Source: Streptomyces sp. Tu 3180 (GTDB lineage Bacteria; Actinomycetota; Actinomycetes; Streptomycetales; Streptomycetaceae). From it: DNA of 64,000 nt. The DNA is taken from assembly GCF_009852415.1 (NCBI RefSeq), contig NZ_WOXS01000002.1, positions 4,442,001-4,506,000 of the forward strand, written 5' to 3'. Under the pieces are notes generated by a model, which saw only the letters and a program-made list of their open reading frames with translations, did no database searches and had not been told where the DNA came from. The position numbers and the translations under genes are program-made. Shown here piece by piece: positions 43,301 through 52,510 of the stretch (its first letter is position 1; each line of letters starts with the position of its first letter).

Positions 43301-45148
43301 ATGACTGAGAGCAACGGGTCCGACGCGCCGGACCGGCCGGACCAGACCGAGCGAGTGGTGGAGCAGGGCGGGGACATGCCCGACTGGGAGAAGCGCTTCC
43401 GGGCGCCCCGGGTGTCCCTGCCCGAGTGGGCGCAGGACGCACCCGACCGCTCCCTGTTCGTGTCGAACGCGACGGGGACGTACGAGCTGTACGCCTGGGA
43501 CCGGTCGACGGGCGAGCAGCGCCAGGTGACGGACCGGCCCAACGGCACGACGGACGGCGTGCTCTCGCCGGACGGCGAGTGGATCTGGTGGTTCGACGAC
43601 AAGGACGGCGACGAGTTCGGCGTCTGGCGCCGCCAGCGCTTCTCCGGCGGCGAGGACGACCTCGCGGCGCCGGGCCTGGACCCCTCCTACCCCGCCGGCC
43701 TCGCGCTGGGCCGGGACGGCCGTACGGCGGTCGTGGGCCGCTCCACGGACGAGGACGGCACGACCATCCACCTGGTCCGCACCGGCGAGCCGCCCGTGGA
43801 GATCTACCGCCACCGCGAGTCGGCGGGCGTCGGCGACCTCTCCCACGACGGTTCGCTGATCGCCGTGGAGCACACCGAGCACGGTGACGCGATGCACTCC
43901 GCGCTGCGGGTGCTGCGCCCCGACGGCACGGTGGTCGCCGAGCTCGACGACACCAGGGGCGGCACCGAGGAGCTGGGCCTGGAGGTGCTGGGCTTCGCCC
44001 CGGTCGCGGGCGACACCCGGCTGCTCGTCGGGCACCAGCGGCGGGGCCGCTGGGAGCCCCTGGTGTGGGACGTGGCGACCGGGGAGGAGACGGACCTCGC
44101 CCTGGAGCTGCCCGGCGACGTGAGCGCCGAGTGGTACCCGGACGGCACCGGGCTGATCATCGCGCACGGCTTCGAGGCCCGCGGCGAGCTCTTCCGCTAC
44201 GACCTGGCCGAGCGGCGGCTGGTGAAGGTCCCCACCCCGCGCGGCGCGGTCTCGGGTGCGACGGTCCGCCCCGACGGCAGCGTGGAGTACCTGTGGTCGT
44301 CGGCGGCCGAGCCGCCGGTGGTCCGCTCCACCGCGGGCGGTGTCGTCCTCGACCCGCCCGGGATGAAGTCGCCCGGCTCGGTCCCCGTGGAGGACGTGTG
44401 GGTGGAGGGCCCGGGCGGCCGCATCCACGCCCTGGTCCAGAAGCCGGCCGGCGCGACCGGCCCGCTCCCGACGGTCTTCGACATCCACGGCGGCCCCACC
44501 TGGCACGACAGCGACTCCTTCGCCGCGGGCCCGGCGGCCTGGGTCGACCACGGCTACGCGGTGGTCCGCGTCAACTACCGCGGCTCCACGGGCTACGGCC
44601 GTGCCTGGACCGACGCCCTGAAGCACCGGGTGGGCCTGATCGAGCTGGAGGACATCGCGGCGGTCCGCGCGTGGGCGATCGGCTCCGGCCTGGCGGACCC
44701 CGCCCGGCTGGTCCTCACCGGCGGCTCCTGGGGCGGCTACCTCACCCTCCTCGGCCTCGGCACCCAGCCCGACGCGTGGGCGCTGGGGATCGCGGTGGTC
44801 CCGGTCGCCGACTACGTCACGGCGTACCACGACGAGATGGAGGCGCTGAAGGCGATGGACCGCACCCTGCTGGGCGGCACTCCGGAAGAGGTCCCCGAGC
44901 GCTTCGAGGCGTCCTCCCCGATCACCTACGTCGACCGGGTCAAGGCCCCGGTCTACATCTCGGCCGGCGTCAACGACCCGCGCTGCCCCATCCGGCAGAT
45001 CGAGAACTACGTCCAGCGCCTCGAGGCCCGCGGCGCGGTCCACGAGGTCTACCGCTACGACGCCGGACACGGCTCCCTGGTGGTGGACGAGCGCATCAAG
45101 CAGGTACGGCTGGAACTGGACTTCGCACGCCGGCACCTCGGCGGGTGA
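43301..45148 (+). CDS. S9-family (prolyl oligopeptidase-like) serine peptidase
   Basis: A 615-residue protein without signal peptide. Residues ~45-340 are WD-like beta-propeller repeats ('SLFVSNATGTYELYAWDRSTGEQRQVTDRP', 'GVLSPDGEWIWWFDDKDGDEFGVW'). The C-terminal hydrolase domain has 'FDIHGGPTWHD', nucleophile S476 in 'LTGGSWGGYLTLLG', and H590 in 'YDAGHGSLVVDERIKQ'. Acyl-aminoacyl peptidases and dipeptidyl peptidases of this family trim short peptides. ATG 43301 is used. Convergent with the TrkA-N gene. Confidence 0.9.
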   Translation: MTESNGSDAPDRPDQTERVVEQGGDMPDWEKRFRAPRVSLPEWAQDAPDRSLFVSNATGTYELYAWDRSTGEQRQVTDRPNGTTDGVLSPDGEWIWWFDDKDGDEFGVWRRQRFSGGEDDLAAPGLDPSYPAGLALGRDGRTAVVGRSTDEDGTTIHLVRTGEPPVEIYRHRESAGVGDLSHDGSLIAVEHTEHGDAMHSALRVLRPDGTVVAELDDTRGGTEELGLEVLGFAPVAGDTRLLVGHQRRGRWEPLVWDVATGEETDLALELPGDVSAEWYPDGTGLIIAHGFEARGELFRYDLAERRLVKVPTPRGAVSGATVRPDGSVEYLWSSAAEPPVVRSTAGGVVLDPPGMKSPGSVPVEDVWVEGPGGRIHALVQKPAGATGPLPTVFDIHGGPTWHDSDSFAAGPAAWVDHGYAVVRVNYRGSTGYGRAWTDALKHRVGLIELEDIAAVRAWAIGSGLADPARLVLTGGSWGGYLTLLGLGTQPDAWALGIAVVPVADYVTAYHDEMEALKAMDRTLLGGTPEEVPERFEASSPITYVDRVKAPVYISAGVNDPRCPIRQIENYVQRLEARGAVHEVYRYDAGHGSLVVDERIKQVRLELDFARRHLGG

Positions 45149-45247
45149 CCCGGTAACGGCGACGGCGACCGGTCCCGGGGCGGGCGGGGCCGGCCGTGTC
45201 GCCCACGGCGCCCGCCGGGCCGGGGCCGGGGACGGCGGCCGCGGGGC

Positions 45248-47200
45248 TCACGTCTCCGCCCGCTCCCGCCCCCTGCGTCCCAGCAGTTCCGCCAGCCCCC
45301 GTCGCGTGGCGGCCAGCACCACGCGGTCCCCCGCCCGCAGGACGTAGGTGTCGGGCAGGTCCCACACCAGTCCCGAGCCCGCCGCGGCGCCGGACCTCTC
45401 CTCGCCCCGCTCCCCGCCGGAGGCGGACGCCGCGGTGTCCAGGGCCAGCACCCGCCACGCCCCGGCCCGGAACGCCTCGCCGACCGTCTTCCCCTCCAGC
45501 TGCGGGTGCCCGCCCACGACCACCGCCGCGAACAGCAGCACCCGCCGCTCGACCGGGATCGCGCCCAGGATCTGCCGCCCCATCATCGATCCGGCGAACG
45601 CGGGCGCGGCCAGGTGGGACACACTGCGGCTCCGGGTCAGCGCGCCGGGGTGCGCCGTCCGCAGGGTGCGGTACACCGCCTTCGCGAAGTCGTCGTCGTA
45701 CAGCCGCAGCACGACCCGCAGGTCGGGCCGCACGGACCGGGCGTACAGCACCGCCTCGAGGTTGGTGGTGTCCGCGCTGGTCAGTGCGAGCAGCACGTCC
45801 GCCCGGTGGATCTTCGCGGCCTCCAGGACGCCCTCCTGCGTGACGTCCCCGAGCACCACCGGCACCCGTAGCCGCCGCGCCGTCGCCATGCCGCGCGCCT
45901 CCGGGTCGGCCTCGACGCACACCACGGGGATGTGCAGCTCCCGCAGCCGCGTCAGCACCCGCGTCCCGATCTTGCCCAGCCCGAGCAGCACCACGTGACC
46001 GCTCAGCCCGCGCGGCGGCTTCCGCAGCGCCGACGCGGTGCGGAACGTCCCCAGCGCCTCCAGCACCGCCGCCAGCAGCACCGGCAGCAACAGCAACCCG
46101 ACCAGTCCCGACAGCAGTTGCAGCACCTGGCGGCCGGTGGACTCGTGGTGCGCGGGCTCGTTGATCGCGAAGAGGTCGAGCAGGGTGACGTAGGTGGCGT
46201 GCAGCGGGTGGTCCCGCGTGACCACCGTCAGCGCGACGGCGAGCGCGACCACGGCCGCCACCAGCCCCGCCAGCGACCAGCGCAGCCGCCGCGAGAACAG
46301 CGAGGCGAACGGCGGCACCCGGGCCCGTCCGGCCGGCAGCGGCGGCCCCGAGTAGGACACCTGCTCCAGCACCACCGTCCCGCGCCCCGTCGCCGCCGCC
46401 ACCGCCGCCGCGTCGGGCAGCAGTTGCGGCCCCTGCTCCCCGCTGTCCTCCGAACCCTCCGCACCGGCCGGGTCGTTGCTCGTCGCGGACAGCAGCGCCA
46501 GGGTGCACAGACCGGGGTCGGCCACCTGGCCCGGCTCCGGCGGCCGGCGTTCCACGGCCCGCAGCAGCAGGCCGCCGGCGTCGACGACCTTGTTGGTGCC
46601 GACGAGCGCGGTGCCGACCAGCGCGGGCGCGGCCGTGTCCGCGTCGGACAGGACGGTCGTGGAGGCGTCGCCCCCCGGACCGTGCCGTCCCTGTGCGTCC
46701 GGGTCGGCCAACTCGGCCGCCTGGTCCAGCAGTTCCTCGATGTGCTGGCCCAACCGCCGGTTGTAGAGCCTGAGCACGATCCGCAGCCGGGGGTTGAGCC
46801 GGCGGGCGGTGAGCGCGGCGCGGATGTTGGTCTCGTCGTCGTCGTACACGAGGGCCAGCGCGGCGGCCCGCTCCACGCCCGCCTCGGCGAGCACGGCCTC
46901 GGTCGGCTCGGCGGCCTCCACCACCCGCTCGCCCGGGGCCGGGGTCCCGTCGAAGCCGCCGTTGCCCCGGTTGACGGCGGTCACGACCCGGTCGAGCAGG
47001 GCCGCGGAGGCCGCCCGGGCCCGCCCCACCACCGGCTGCCGCACCCGGCGCCCGGCCGGCGGCACGACGAGCACGACCTGCTCGCGGTACACGCCCCGGA
47101 GTTCGGCGGCGAGCCGGTGCGCCAGCCCGTCGTCGCCGCACACCACCATGGGCGCGGAGGGGTCGCCGGGCAGGGCCGGATTCGGAAGGAGGCTCACCAC
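45248..47200 (-). CDS. Double TrkA-N (RCK) NAD-binding membrane protein, potassium-channel-like
   Basis: A 650-residue protein. A first nucleotide-binding domain begins 'MVVCGDDGLAHRLAAELRG', then after ~290 residues two membrane helices ('LAGLVAAVVALAVALTVVT' and 'VLQLLSGLVGLLLLPVLLAAVLEAL') flank a short pore-like segment 'THVTLLDLFAINEP'-type loop without the canonical TVGYG filter. A second TrkA-N ('HVVLLGLGKIGTRVLTRL', 'VPVVLGDVTQEGVLEAAKI') and a TrkA-C domain follow. This resembles ion-channel-associated proteins such as CASTOR/POLLUX-like channels. Start GTG 47200 or 47197. Confidence 0.8.
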   Translation of the reverse strand: MVSLLPNPALPGDPSAPMVVCGDDGLAHRLAAELRGVYREQVVLVVPPAGRRVRQPVVGRARAASAALLDRVVTAVNRGNGGFDGTPAPGERVVEAAEPTEAVLAEAGVERAAALALVYDDDETNIRAALTARRLNPRLRIVLRLYNRRLGQHIEELLDQAAELADPDAQGRHGPGGDASTTVLSDADTAAPALVGTALVGTNKVVDAGGLLLRAVERRPPEPGQVADPGLCTLALLSATSNDPAGAEGSEDSGEQGPQLLPDAAAVAAATGRGTVVLEQVSYSGPPLPAGRARVPPFASLFSRRLRWSLAGLVAAVVALAVALTVVTRDHPLHATYVTLLDLFAINEPAHHESTGRQVLQLLSGLVGLLLLPVLLAAVLEALGTFRTASALRKPPRGLSGHVVLLGLGKIGTRVLTRLRELHIPVVCVEADPEARGMATARRLRVPVVLGDVTQEGVLEAAKIHRADVLLALTSADTTNLEAVLYARSVRPDLRVVLRLYDDDFAKAVYRTLRTAHPGALTRSRSVSHLAAPAFAGSMMGRQILGAIPVERRVLLFAAVVVGGHPQLEGKTVGEAFRAGAWRVLALDTAASASGGERGEERSGAAAGSGLVWDLPDTYVLRAGDRVVLAATRRGLAELLGRRGRERAET

Positions 47201-47363
47201 GGGGGAAAAGACTGCCCCATGCGCACGGGTGGTTCCAGGTGTGATCGGCGGCGGGCTGAACGGCCGTACCGGTCGCGCCGTATGGAGGGGGAGGGGCCCC
47301 GGCGTTCAGGGGGTCCCGGCGTCCCGTCTCGTCGCGCGCGTTCCCCGGAGGTGCAGCCGGCCC

Positions 47364-48410
47364 GTGTTCCTCACCAAGTCGGCCCCGGACGAGGCCGAAC
47401 CCGTCGGGGAGCCCACAGGGGAGCCCGCCGAGGAGCTCGGCGGGGAGCCCGGCGAGCAGCCCCGTCACCTCACCTCCCCCCTCCTCCTCGTCCTGACGCT
47501 GCTCACGGCCGTGATGTTCCAGGACACGATCCGCCGCGCCCTGACCGCCCCGGTGACGCAGAGCTGGATGACGGTGTTCGTGGCGGTGGTGCTCCAGGCC
47601 CTGCCCTTCCTGGTGTGCGGCGTCCTGCTGTCGGCGGCGATCGCGGTGTTCGTCCCACCGTCCTTCTTCGCCCGGGCGCTGCCGCGACGCCCCGCGCTGG
47701 CGGTCCCGGTCGCCGGCGCGGCGGGCGCGGTGCTCCCCGGCTGCGAGTGCGCGTCCGTGCCGGTGGCGGGCGCGCTGGTGCGCAGGGGAGTGACCCCGGC
47801 GGCGGCCCTGGCGTTCCTGCTGTCCGCTCCGGCCGTCAACCCGATCGTGCTGACGGCCACGGCGGTCGCCTTCCCGAACGACCCGGAGATGGTTCTCGCC
47901 CGCTTCGTCGCGAGTCTGCTGGCGGCGTGCGTGATGGGCTGGCTCTGGCACCGCCTGGGCCGCGCCGACTGGCTGCGCCCACCGGCCCGTCCGTCCCACG
48001 GGGGCCGGAGCAGGGGTGCGGCCTTCTGGGAGTCGGTGCGGCACGACGTGATGCACGCGGGCGGTTTCCTGGTGATCGGCGCGACGGCCGCGGCGACGCT
48101 GAAGGCGGTGGTCCCGGCCGAGTGGCTGCGGGCCGCGGCCGGCGACCCGGTGCTGTCGGTGCTGGCGCTGGCGGCCCTCGCCGTCCTGCTGTCCCTCTGC
48201 TCGGAGGCGGACGCGTTCGTGGCGGCGTCGCTGACCCAGTTCTCGGCGACGGCCCGGCTCACCTTCCTGGTCGTGGGCCCGATGGTCGACCTCAAACTCT
48301 TCGCCATGCAGGCGGGCACGTTCGGCCGTGCCTTCGCCCTGCGCTTCGCCCCCGCGACCTTCGTGACGGCGGTGGCGGTCTCGGCCCTGACGGGAGCGGT
48401 GCTGCTGTGA
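47364..48410 (+). CDS. DUF318/YraQ-type permease
   Basis: A 348-residue membrane protein with eight or so helices. The family block 'GAVLPGCECASVPVAGALVRRGVTPAAALAFLLSAPAVNPIVL' carries the Cys-x-Cys and Pro-Val-Ala motifs of ArsP_1-type permeases, and the second repeat has 'VLLSLCSEADAFVAASL'. A ~35-residue acidic, Glu/Pro-rich head precedes helix 1. The start GTG 47364 is placed after CCGGAGG. It overlaps the TIGR03943 gene by 4 bases; this pair is widely conserved in Gram-positive bacteria and is tied by context to metal handling, not proven. Confidence 0.83.
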   Translation: MFLTKSAPDEAEPVGEPTGEPAEELGGEPGEQPRHLTSPLLLVLTLLTAVMFQDTIRRALTAPVTQSWMTVFVAVVLQALPFLVCGVLLSAAIAVFVPPSFFARALPRRPALAVPVAGAAGAVLPGCECASVPVAGALVRRGVTPAAALAFLLSAPAVNPIVLTATAVAFPNDPEMVLARFVASLLAACVMGWLWHRLGRADWLRPPARPSHGGRSRGAAFWESVRHDVMHAGGFLVIGATAAATLKAVVPAEWLRAAAGDPVLSVLALAALAVLLSLCSEADAFVAASLTQFSATARLTFLVVGPMVDLKLFAMQAGTFGRAFALRFAPATFVTAVAVSALTGAVLL

Positions 48411-49186
48411 ACCCGGGGAAGCGAAGGAACCGGAGCGACCGGAGCACGCGGGTGCGTCCGCGTCCGGACCGGCAGGCCCAGGCGGCGCTGCTGTTCCTCC
48501 TCGGCGCGACCGTGCTGCACGCCGGCTGGACCGACCTCCACCTGCGCTACGTCAAGGCCGGCCTGCGCCCGCTGCTCCTGCTGGCGGGAGCGGTCCTGAT
48601 CGCCACGGCGGCGGCGACGGTCCGGTACGGGTGGCGCCACCGTGCCGGGAAGGACGACCCCGCCGGGCAGGACCACCACCCGGAGCCCCGCGTCTCCTGG
48701 CTGCTCGCCCTCCCCCTCCTCGCCCTGGTCCTGGTCGCCCCACCGGCCCTCGGTTCCTACAGCGCCACCCACATGGGCACGGCCCTGCAGGAACCCTTCG
48801 GCTTCCCCGACCTCCCCGCCCGGGGCCCCCTGCGCCTCGGCGTGGACGACTACGCGGCACGCGCGGTCTACGACGACGGCCGCCACCTCCGCGGCCGCCC
48901 CCTCACCCTCACCGGCTTCGTGGCCCTGGACGGATCCGGCGCCCCGTACCTGGCCCGCATGACCCTCGACTGCTGTGCGGCGGACGCCCAGCCGGTGAAG
49001 GTCGCCCTGACCGGCGAGATCCCCCCGGTCCTGCAACCGGACAGCTGGCTGGAGCTCACCGGGACCTACACCCCGCGCCGCACGAGGGACCCGGTCAACG
49101 ACGGTCCCGTGCCCTACTTCGAGGTCACGGCGGCCCGGCCGGTCCCGCCCCCGGCCGACCCGTACGACGACGCGGGGAGCGGCTGA
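48407..49186 (+). CDS. TIGR03943-family (YcgQ-like) membrane protein
   Basis: A 259-residue protein. Two membrane helices lie early ('QAALLFLLGATVLHAGW' and 'LRPLLLLAGAVLIATAAATV'), a third at ~108-125 ('VSWLLALPLLALVLVAPPALG'), then an outer beta domain with 'RGRPLTLTGFVALDGSGAPYLARMTLDCCAADAQPVKVALTG', whose Cys-Cys pair is typical of the family. Nested with the DUF318 permease gene (GTGA overlap), so the two probably form one complex. Its job is unknown. Confidence 0.82.
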   Translation: MNPGKRRNRSDRSTRVRPRPDRQAQAALLFLLGATVLHAGWTDLHLRYVKAGLRPLLLLAGAVLIATAAATVRYGWRHRAGKDDPAGQDHHPEPRVSWLLALPLLALVLVAPPALGSYSATHMGTALQEPFGFPDLPARGPLRLGVDDYAARAVYDDGRHLRGRPLTLTGFVALDGSGAPYLARMTLDCCAADAQPVKVALTGEIPPVLQPDSWLELTGTYTPRRTRDPVNDGPVPYFEVTAARPVPPPADPYDDAGSG

Positions 49187-49192
49187 GGACGC

Positions 49193-49417
49193 TCACCGCC
49201 GGGGCCGCTCCGCCTCGGGCGAGGCGTCCCCGGGGACGGTCTCCCCCCGGATGACACGGGGCGCGTCCCGCCGGTCCTGCTCCTCGGCGGCCCGGGCCTC
49301 GGCCTTCAGGATGCGGGCGGACTTGCCCGCCGACCGGGCGAGGTCCGGCAGTTTCCGGGCGGCCAGGACGGCTATGACGACGACGAGGATGATCGCGAGT
49401 TCGCTCAGTCCGAACAT
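49193..49417 (-). CDS. tatA: TatA-type twin-arginine translocase subunit
   Basis: A 74-residue protein with the TatA layout: 'MFGLSELAIILVVVIAVLAARKLPDLARSAGKSARILKAE', one membrane helix, hinge and amphipathic helix, then a charged tail. The initial MFG..E pattern marks TatA/B. Streptomyces usually encode one tatA with tatC elsewhere, so this is probably an extra copy. ATG 49417 gives the correct N-terminus. It is divergent from the BlaI-type gene. Confidence 0.82.
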   Translation of the reverse strand: MFGLSELAIILVVVIAVLAARKLPDLARSAGKSARILKAEARAAEEQDRRDAPRVIRGETVPGDASPEAERPRR

Positions 49418-49482
49418 GGGGTCCGTTCCTCTCGTGAGCCGGTGCCGAGTGCCGGCGGCGGTGGCGGGTGCCGCCACCGGAA

Positions 49483-49498
49483 TCTACAGCAATGTAGA
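49483..49498. promoter_or_regulatory. BlaI-type operator TCTACAGCAATGTAGA
   Basis: The TACA-N4-TGTA core is the recognition form of BlaI/MecI/CopY repressors, and the extended arms TCTACA/TGTAGA are perfect. It lies between tatA and the BlaI-type gene, beside a TTGACG -35 box (49503-49508). Confidence 0.6.
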
Positions 49499-49570
49499 GA
49501 ATTTGACGGAGTCCGCTCATCTATACGATGACCGCCCGGGAAACGTGCGGCGGCGGAAGGGAGGCGGGCC

Positions 49571-49960
49571 GTGGCGGAACACGGGCGGCGCCCCCGGCGG
49601 CGGGGACAGGGCGAGCTGGAGGCACAGGTCCTGTCGGCGCTGCGGGAGGCGGACGGACCGGCGACGGCCGGCTGGGTGCGGGAGCGCCTGGGCGGCGACC
49701 TCGCCCACACGACGGTCGTCACGATCCTGACCCGGCTGCTGGACAAGGGCGCCGTCACCCGGGAGCGGACGGGCCGCTCCTTCGCCTGGACCCCGGCGTC
49801 GGACCACGCGGGCCTGGCGGCCCACAAGATGCACAAGGTCCTGGACGCCGAGAGCGACCGCAGGGCGGTTCTGGCCAGCTTCGTCACCGGCCTCGCCCCG
49901 GACGACGAACGGCTGCTGCGCGAACTGCTGGACCGGCCCGGGAGCGAAGGGGAGGACTGA
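49571..49960 (+). CDS. BlaI/MecI/CopY-family repressor
   Basis: A 129-residue winged-helix protein: 'LEAQVLSALREADGPATAGWVRERLGGDLAHTTVVTILTRLLDKGAVTRERTGRSFAWTP' is the DNA-binding part, and the end 'FVTGLAPDDERLLRELLD' the dimerisation helix. In the classical systems a BlaR1 metalloprotease gene follows; none is present here, so the signal route differs. The upstream TACA/TGTA palindrome is its probable site, and the divergent tatA gene may be co-regulated. GTG start. Confidence 0.87.
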   Translation: MAEHGRRPRRRGQGELEAQVLSALREADGPATAGWVRERLGGDLAHTTVVTILTRLLDKGAVTRERTGRSFAWTPASDHAGLAAHKMHKVLDAESDRRAVLASFVTGLAPDDERLLRELLDRPGSEGED

Positions 49961-50038
49961 GACCCCCCGAGGGTGTCCGTCTCCGCGGCGACACCGCTGC
50001 GAGGACCACCCGGGCCGCCCGGGCCTCGGGACAGGGCC

Positions 50039-50338
50039 TCAGGACTGGTAGGGCTGCTGCTGGGGCTGCCCGTACCCCTGGCCTCCCTGACCGGCTGCGG
50101 CCTGTGCCTGGAGCTGCTCGGCCTGCTCCTTGGTCACCCGCTGCTCCGCGCCGCAGAAGGTGCACTGCGTCGCGTACTTCGTCGAGAAGGGGAAGAGCGG
50201 CACGAAGAACAGCGTGAACTTCGTGACCCGCTTCCTGAGCGTGTGCGCGGACGGATTCCCGCACTGCCCGCACACCAGCGTCAGTATCGCGAGCTGGTAC
50301 AGATACCCCTTGGTACCGAAAATGATCATGTCGCCCAT
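50039..50338 (-). CDS. Zinc-ribbon domain protein
   Basis: A 99-residue protein with two zinc-binding pairs, 'VCGQCGNPSAH' and 'TQCTFCGAEQ', separated by a hydrophobic 'KFTLFFVPLFPFSTKY' segment. The tail is Gln/Gly-rich. This is the small zinc-ribbon family common in Streptomyces, with no assigned role. An in-frame ATG three codons in (50329) is an alternative start. Confidence 0.8.
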   Translation of the reverse strand: MGDMIIFGTKGYLYQLAILTLVCGQCGNPSAHTLRKRVTKFTLFFVPLFPFSTKYATQCTFCGAEQRVTKEQAEQLQAQAAAGQGGQGYGQPQQQPYQS

Positions 50339-51190
50339 CCTTCCCGGGGCGCGGCCCGCCGAACCGCCGCACCGCCTGCCACTCCGCTGAGAACCATGCC
50401 ACCCGGTCGCCGGTCACCCGGTCGGCAATCGGCGATGTGGCGGCCGGGAAACTGCCGTACCGGGCACGAGTACCCTCGGTCACCCCCTCTTGCCCCTGCA
50501 CCGAGCGGCCGCCGCGAGGCGGGCCGGTGGCGGCTCCTCGGCAGGGCGTGCGTCGCGGAGCGAGGCGCGACGGACGAGATCCGAAAGCCCGCGTCCGAGG
50601 AAGCGGACCGGTCCGGTGCCGGTGTCCCCGGCCCGGCGAGGACGCGAGCCGGCGCTCCGGGTGGGCGAGCGCCGGGTCCGGTGCGACGGCACCCACGGTG
50701 CCGCCCGGCGCTGCGGGGCACCGCCGGTTTCAGTCCCGCGAAGGCGGCGACACGGACGTCTCCGTCTTCCCGCTGCACCGCCGTCGCCACGACCGTACCG
50801 GGGGCAGGCGACGGTGATCACCGCCACGTCCCGTTCAGCTCCTGAACGGGCAGGTCGTTCCCTCGAGGCCGCCTCGTCGGACGGTCGGCCCGAGGCGGTC
50901 CGGGACGAACCGGAGGATGTCCGGTCCTGCCGTCCCTGCCGTTGGGCGAGGCGGACGAAGCGCCGGCACGCTTCGACGGCCAGGGCCCGGCTCGCCGGAC
51001 GCCGCCGTCCGCACCGCCGCTACGAGCGCAAAGCCGGCCGCTTCCCGGCCTTCACCCGCCAACGCAGCGGTCCGAGGGAGTGGGGTGGCTCGGCCCGGAG
51101 GCGGGAGGACGACGACTGGCCGATGCCTCGCATCAGTCAATCCCCCGTCGGACCACAGCAGTTCGCCGTATGAGATGAACCGTTGGACAT
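50339..51190. other. 850-base stretch without an intact gene
   Basis: All long frames here are Arg/Pro/Gly-rich artefacts of base composition. A short + strand stretch near 51005-51060 reads 'RRPHRRYERKAGRFPAF', similar to the C-terminal end of IS5-type transposases, so part may be decayed transposon DNA. No promoter, RNA gene or terminator is convincing. Confidence 0.4.
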
Positions 51191-51467
51191 TCACCTGACC
51201 CCACCCCTGTCGTTGCCGCTCCGACGACCGACGGCTGCGGCCGGGGCGAGGATCGCCTGGGCCTGGGCAGCGGCGACGGCGAGTGTTTCGGAGCACTGGA
51301 AGGTCCTGGGGTGAACCTCGTCCAGGATCTCCCGGGCCTTGTTCGCGTGGGTCCCGTAGTCCGCCGTGGTCCCCCCTCGTGGTGGTGGTCCGCACTGCGG
51401 TGAACAAAGCCGCGGCTGCCACCTGATCGGGACGTGAGGGCACGGCGTCCTGAACCCGGGGTCTCAT
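51191..51467 (-). pseudogene. Frameshifted small gene (about 92 codons)
   Basis: On the minus strand one frame reads 'MRPRVQDAVPSRPDQVAAAALFTAVRTTTTRG', and after a run of six G (C at 51371-51376) the next frame continues 'TTADYGTHANKAREILDEV', 'HPRTFQCSETLAVAAAQAQAILAPAAA' to a stop. Removing one G joins the two into a plausible soluble helical protein. The second part has no start codon of its own. It could be a real mutation, an assembly error at the homopolymer, or slippage-dependent expression. Product not recognised. Confidence 0.5.
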
Positions 51468-51592
51468 CCTCATCGGGGCGATCACCGGTCTTCATGACCA
51501 CCGGACCACCGGACCACCGGCCCACGGCCCACGGCCCGGCGGTCCGTCCTCCGGGGCCCGGCGTCGGCCGGTGCTGTTCGTGCTTGCCGACG

Positions 51593-52099
51593 TCAGCTGT
51601 TGATGCCAGGAGCCTGCCGCACGCTCTTGCGCAGGGACATGGATTCCACGTCGTAGCCGTTGCGGCGATACAGAGCAATGGCTGCCTCGTTGTCCCCGGA
51701 GACGTTCAGGCCGAGAGAAGTCCAGCCCTCACGGACAACGAGTTCTTCGGCGGCGCAGAGGACCGCGGACCCGTATCCGCGGCGCCGGAACGCGGGGAAG
51801 ACGTTGATGTCGTACAGCCAAGCCGAGCCGGCAGTGCCCGCGGCCCGGCGCGGATCCGGGCCGATCCACGCGTTCCCCACGACCTCGCCTGCCTCGTTCT
51901 CCGCCACCACGAGATGGTGACCGGCCGTGTCGAGCCCGTCGGGGAGGAACTGCGCCGTGCCCTGATGAGCCCGCTCCCGCGCCAGCTCCTCGGGCATGAA
52001 CTTGCCGAGTTCCCGGGCCGTCTCGGCTTCGCGGTGCTCAGTCGCCGCGTCGTACTCCGGCGGTGTCATCTTCCGCAAGGTCACCTTCTGCGCGTCCAT
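51593..52099 (-). CDS. GNAT-family N-acetyltransferase
   Basis: A 168-residue acetyltransferase. The acetyl-CoA loop is 'VFPAFRRRGYGSAVLCAAEEL' (R-x-x-G-x-G), preceded by the strand 'AWLYDINVF' and followed by 'SLGLNVSGDNEAAIALYRRNGYDVESMSLRK', the standard C-terminal GNAT pattern. Substrate unknown. It lies just left of the integration hot spot and may be the last core gene or early cargo. Confidence 0.88.
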   Translation of the reverse strand: MDAQKVTLRKMTPPEYDAATEHREAETARELGKFMPEELARERAHQGTAQFLPDGLDTAGHHLVVAENEAGEVVGNAWIGPDPRRAAGTAGSAWLYDINVFPAFRRRGYGSAVLCAAEELVVREGWTSLGLNVSGDNEAAIALYRRNGYDVESMSLRKSVRQAPGINS

Positions 52100-52510
52100 G
52101 CCCCCATCTTCGGCCGGTCACCGGTCACTGCGGTACCGGGTTTCCGATCCTGCGGGGCTCCAGCTCGACCACGACGATGCCCGCTCCCGTCCCGTCCGCC
52201 GTCGACCCTCACACCGTGGAGCGGGCGTGGCTCCCGGCGTCCAGGTGGAGCGCGCCGCTGTGCGAACGACCCGGACACCGGGGACCGCGTCTGCTCGGCT
52301 CCGCCTGAGACCGTCGCACGCCATGCGGGCTCTGCCTTCGGGCCGTCGCTTCGCCGCGGCCCCACGGGCCGGCTCCCTGCCGAAGGCGCAGAGGGGCCGA
52401 GCCCAAGGGGCCCGCCCGCGCCTCGCGCGGGTCCCTGAAGAACGCCGCCCCGACTGGTCGAGGTCCAGCGGGCCCGGCGCGGGCGGCCCGACCCCTGGTC
52501 GGCCGAAGAC
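52100..52510. other. 410-base decayed region left of the integrase remnant
   Basis: No intact gene. The sequence may contain the degraded body of the integrase whose C-terminus is recognisable at 52511-52720, but no alignment by eye is convincing here. Confidence 0.35.

Noticed and set aside
45096..48056. A 986-codon minus-strand frame over the TrkA-N region
   Set aside because: It lies in another frame of the real TrkA-N and permease genes and contains no domain.
51005..51060. IS5-type transposase C-terminus ('RRPHRRYERKAGRFPAF')
   Set aside because: Only about 17 residues resemble the family, without further support in flanking frames, so not listed as a pseudogene.
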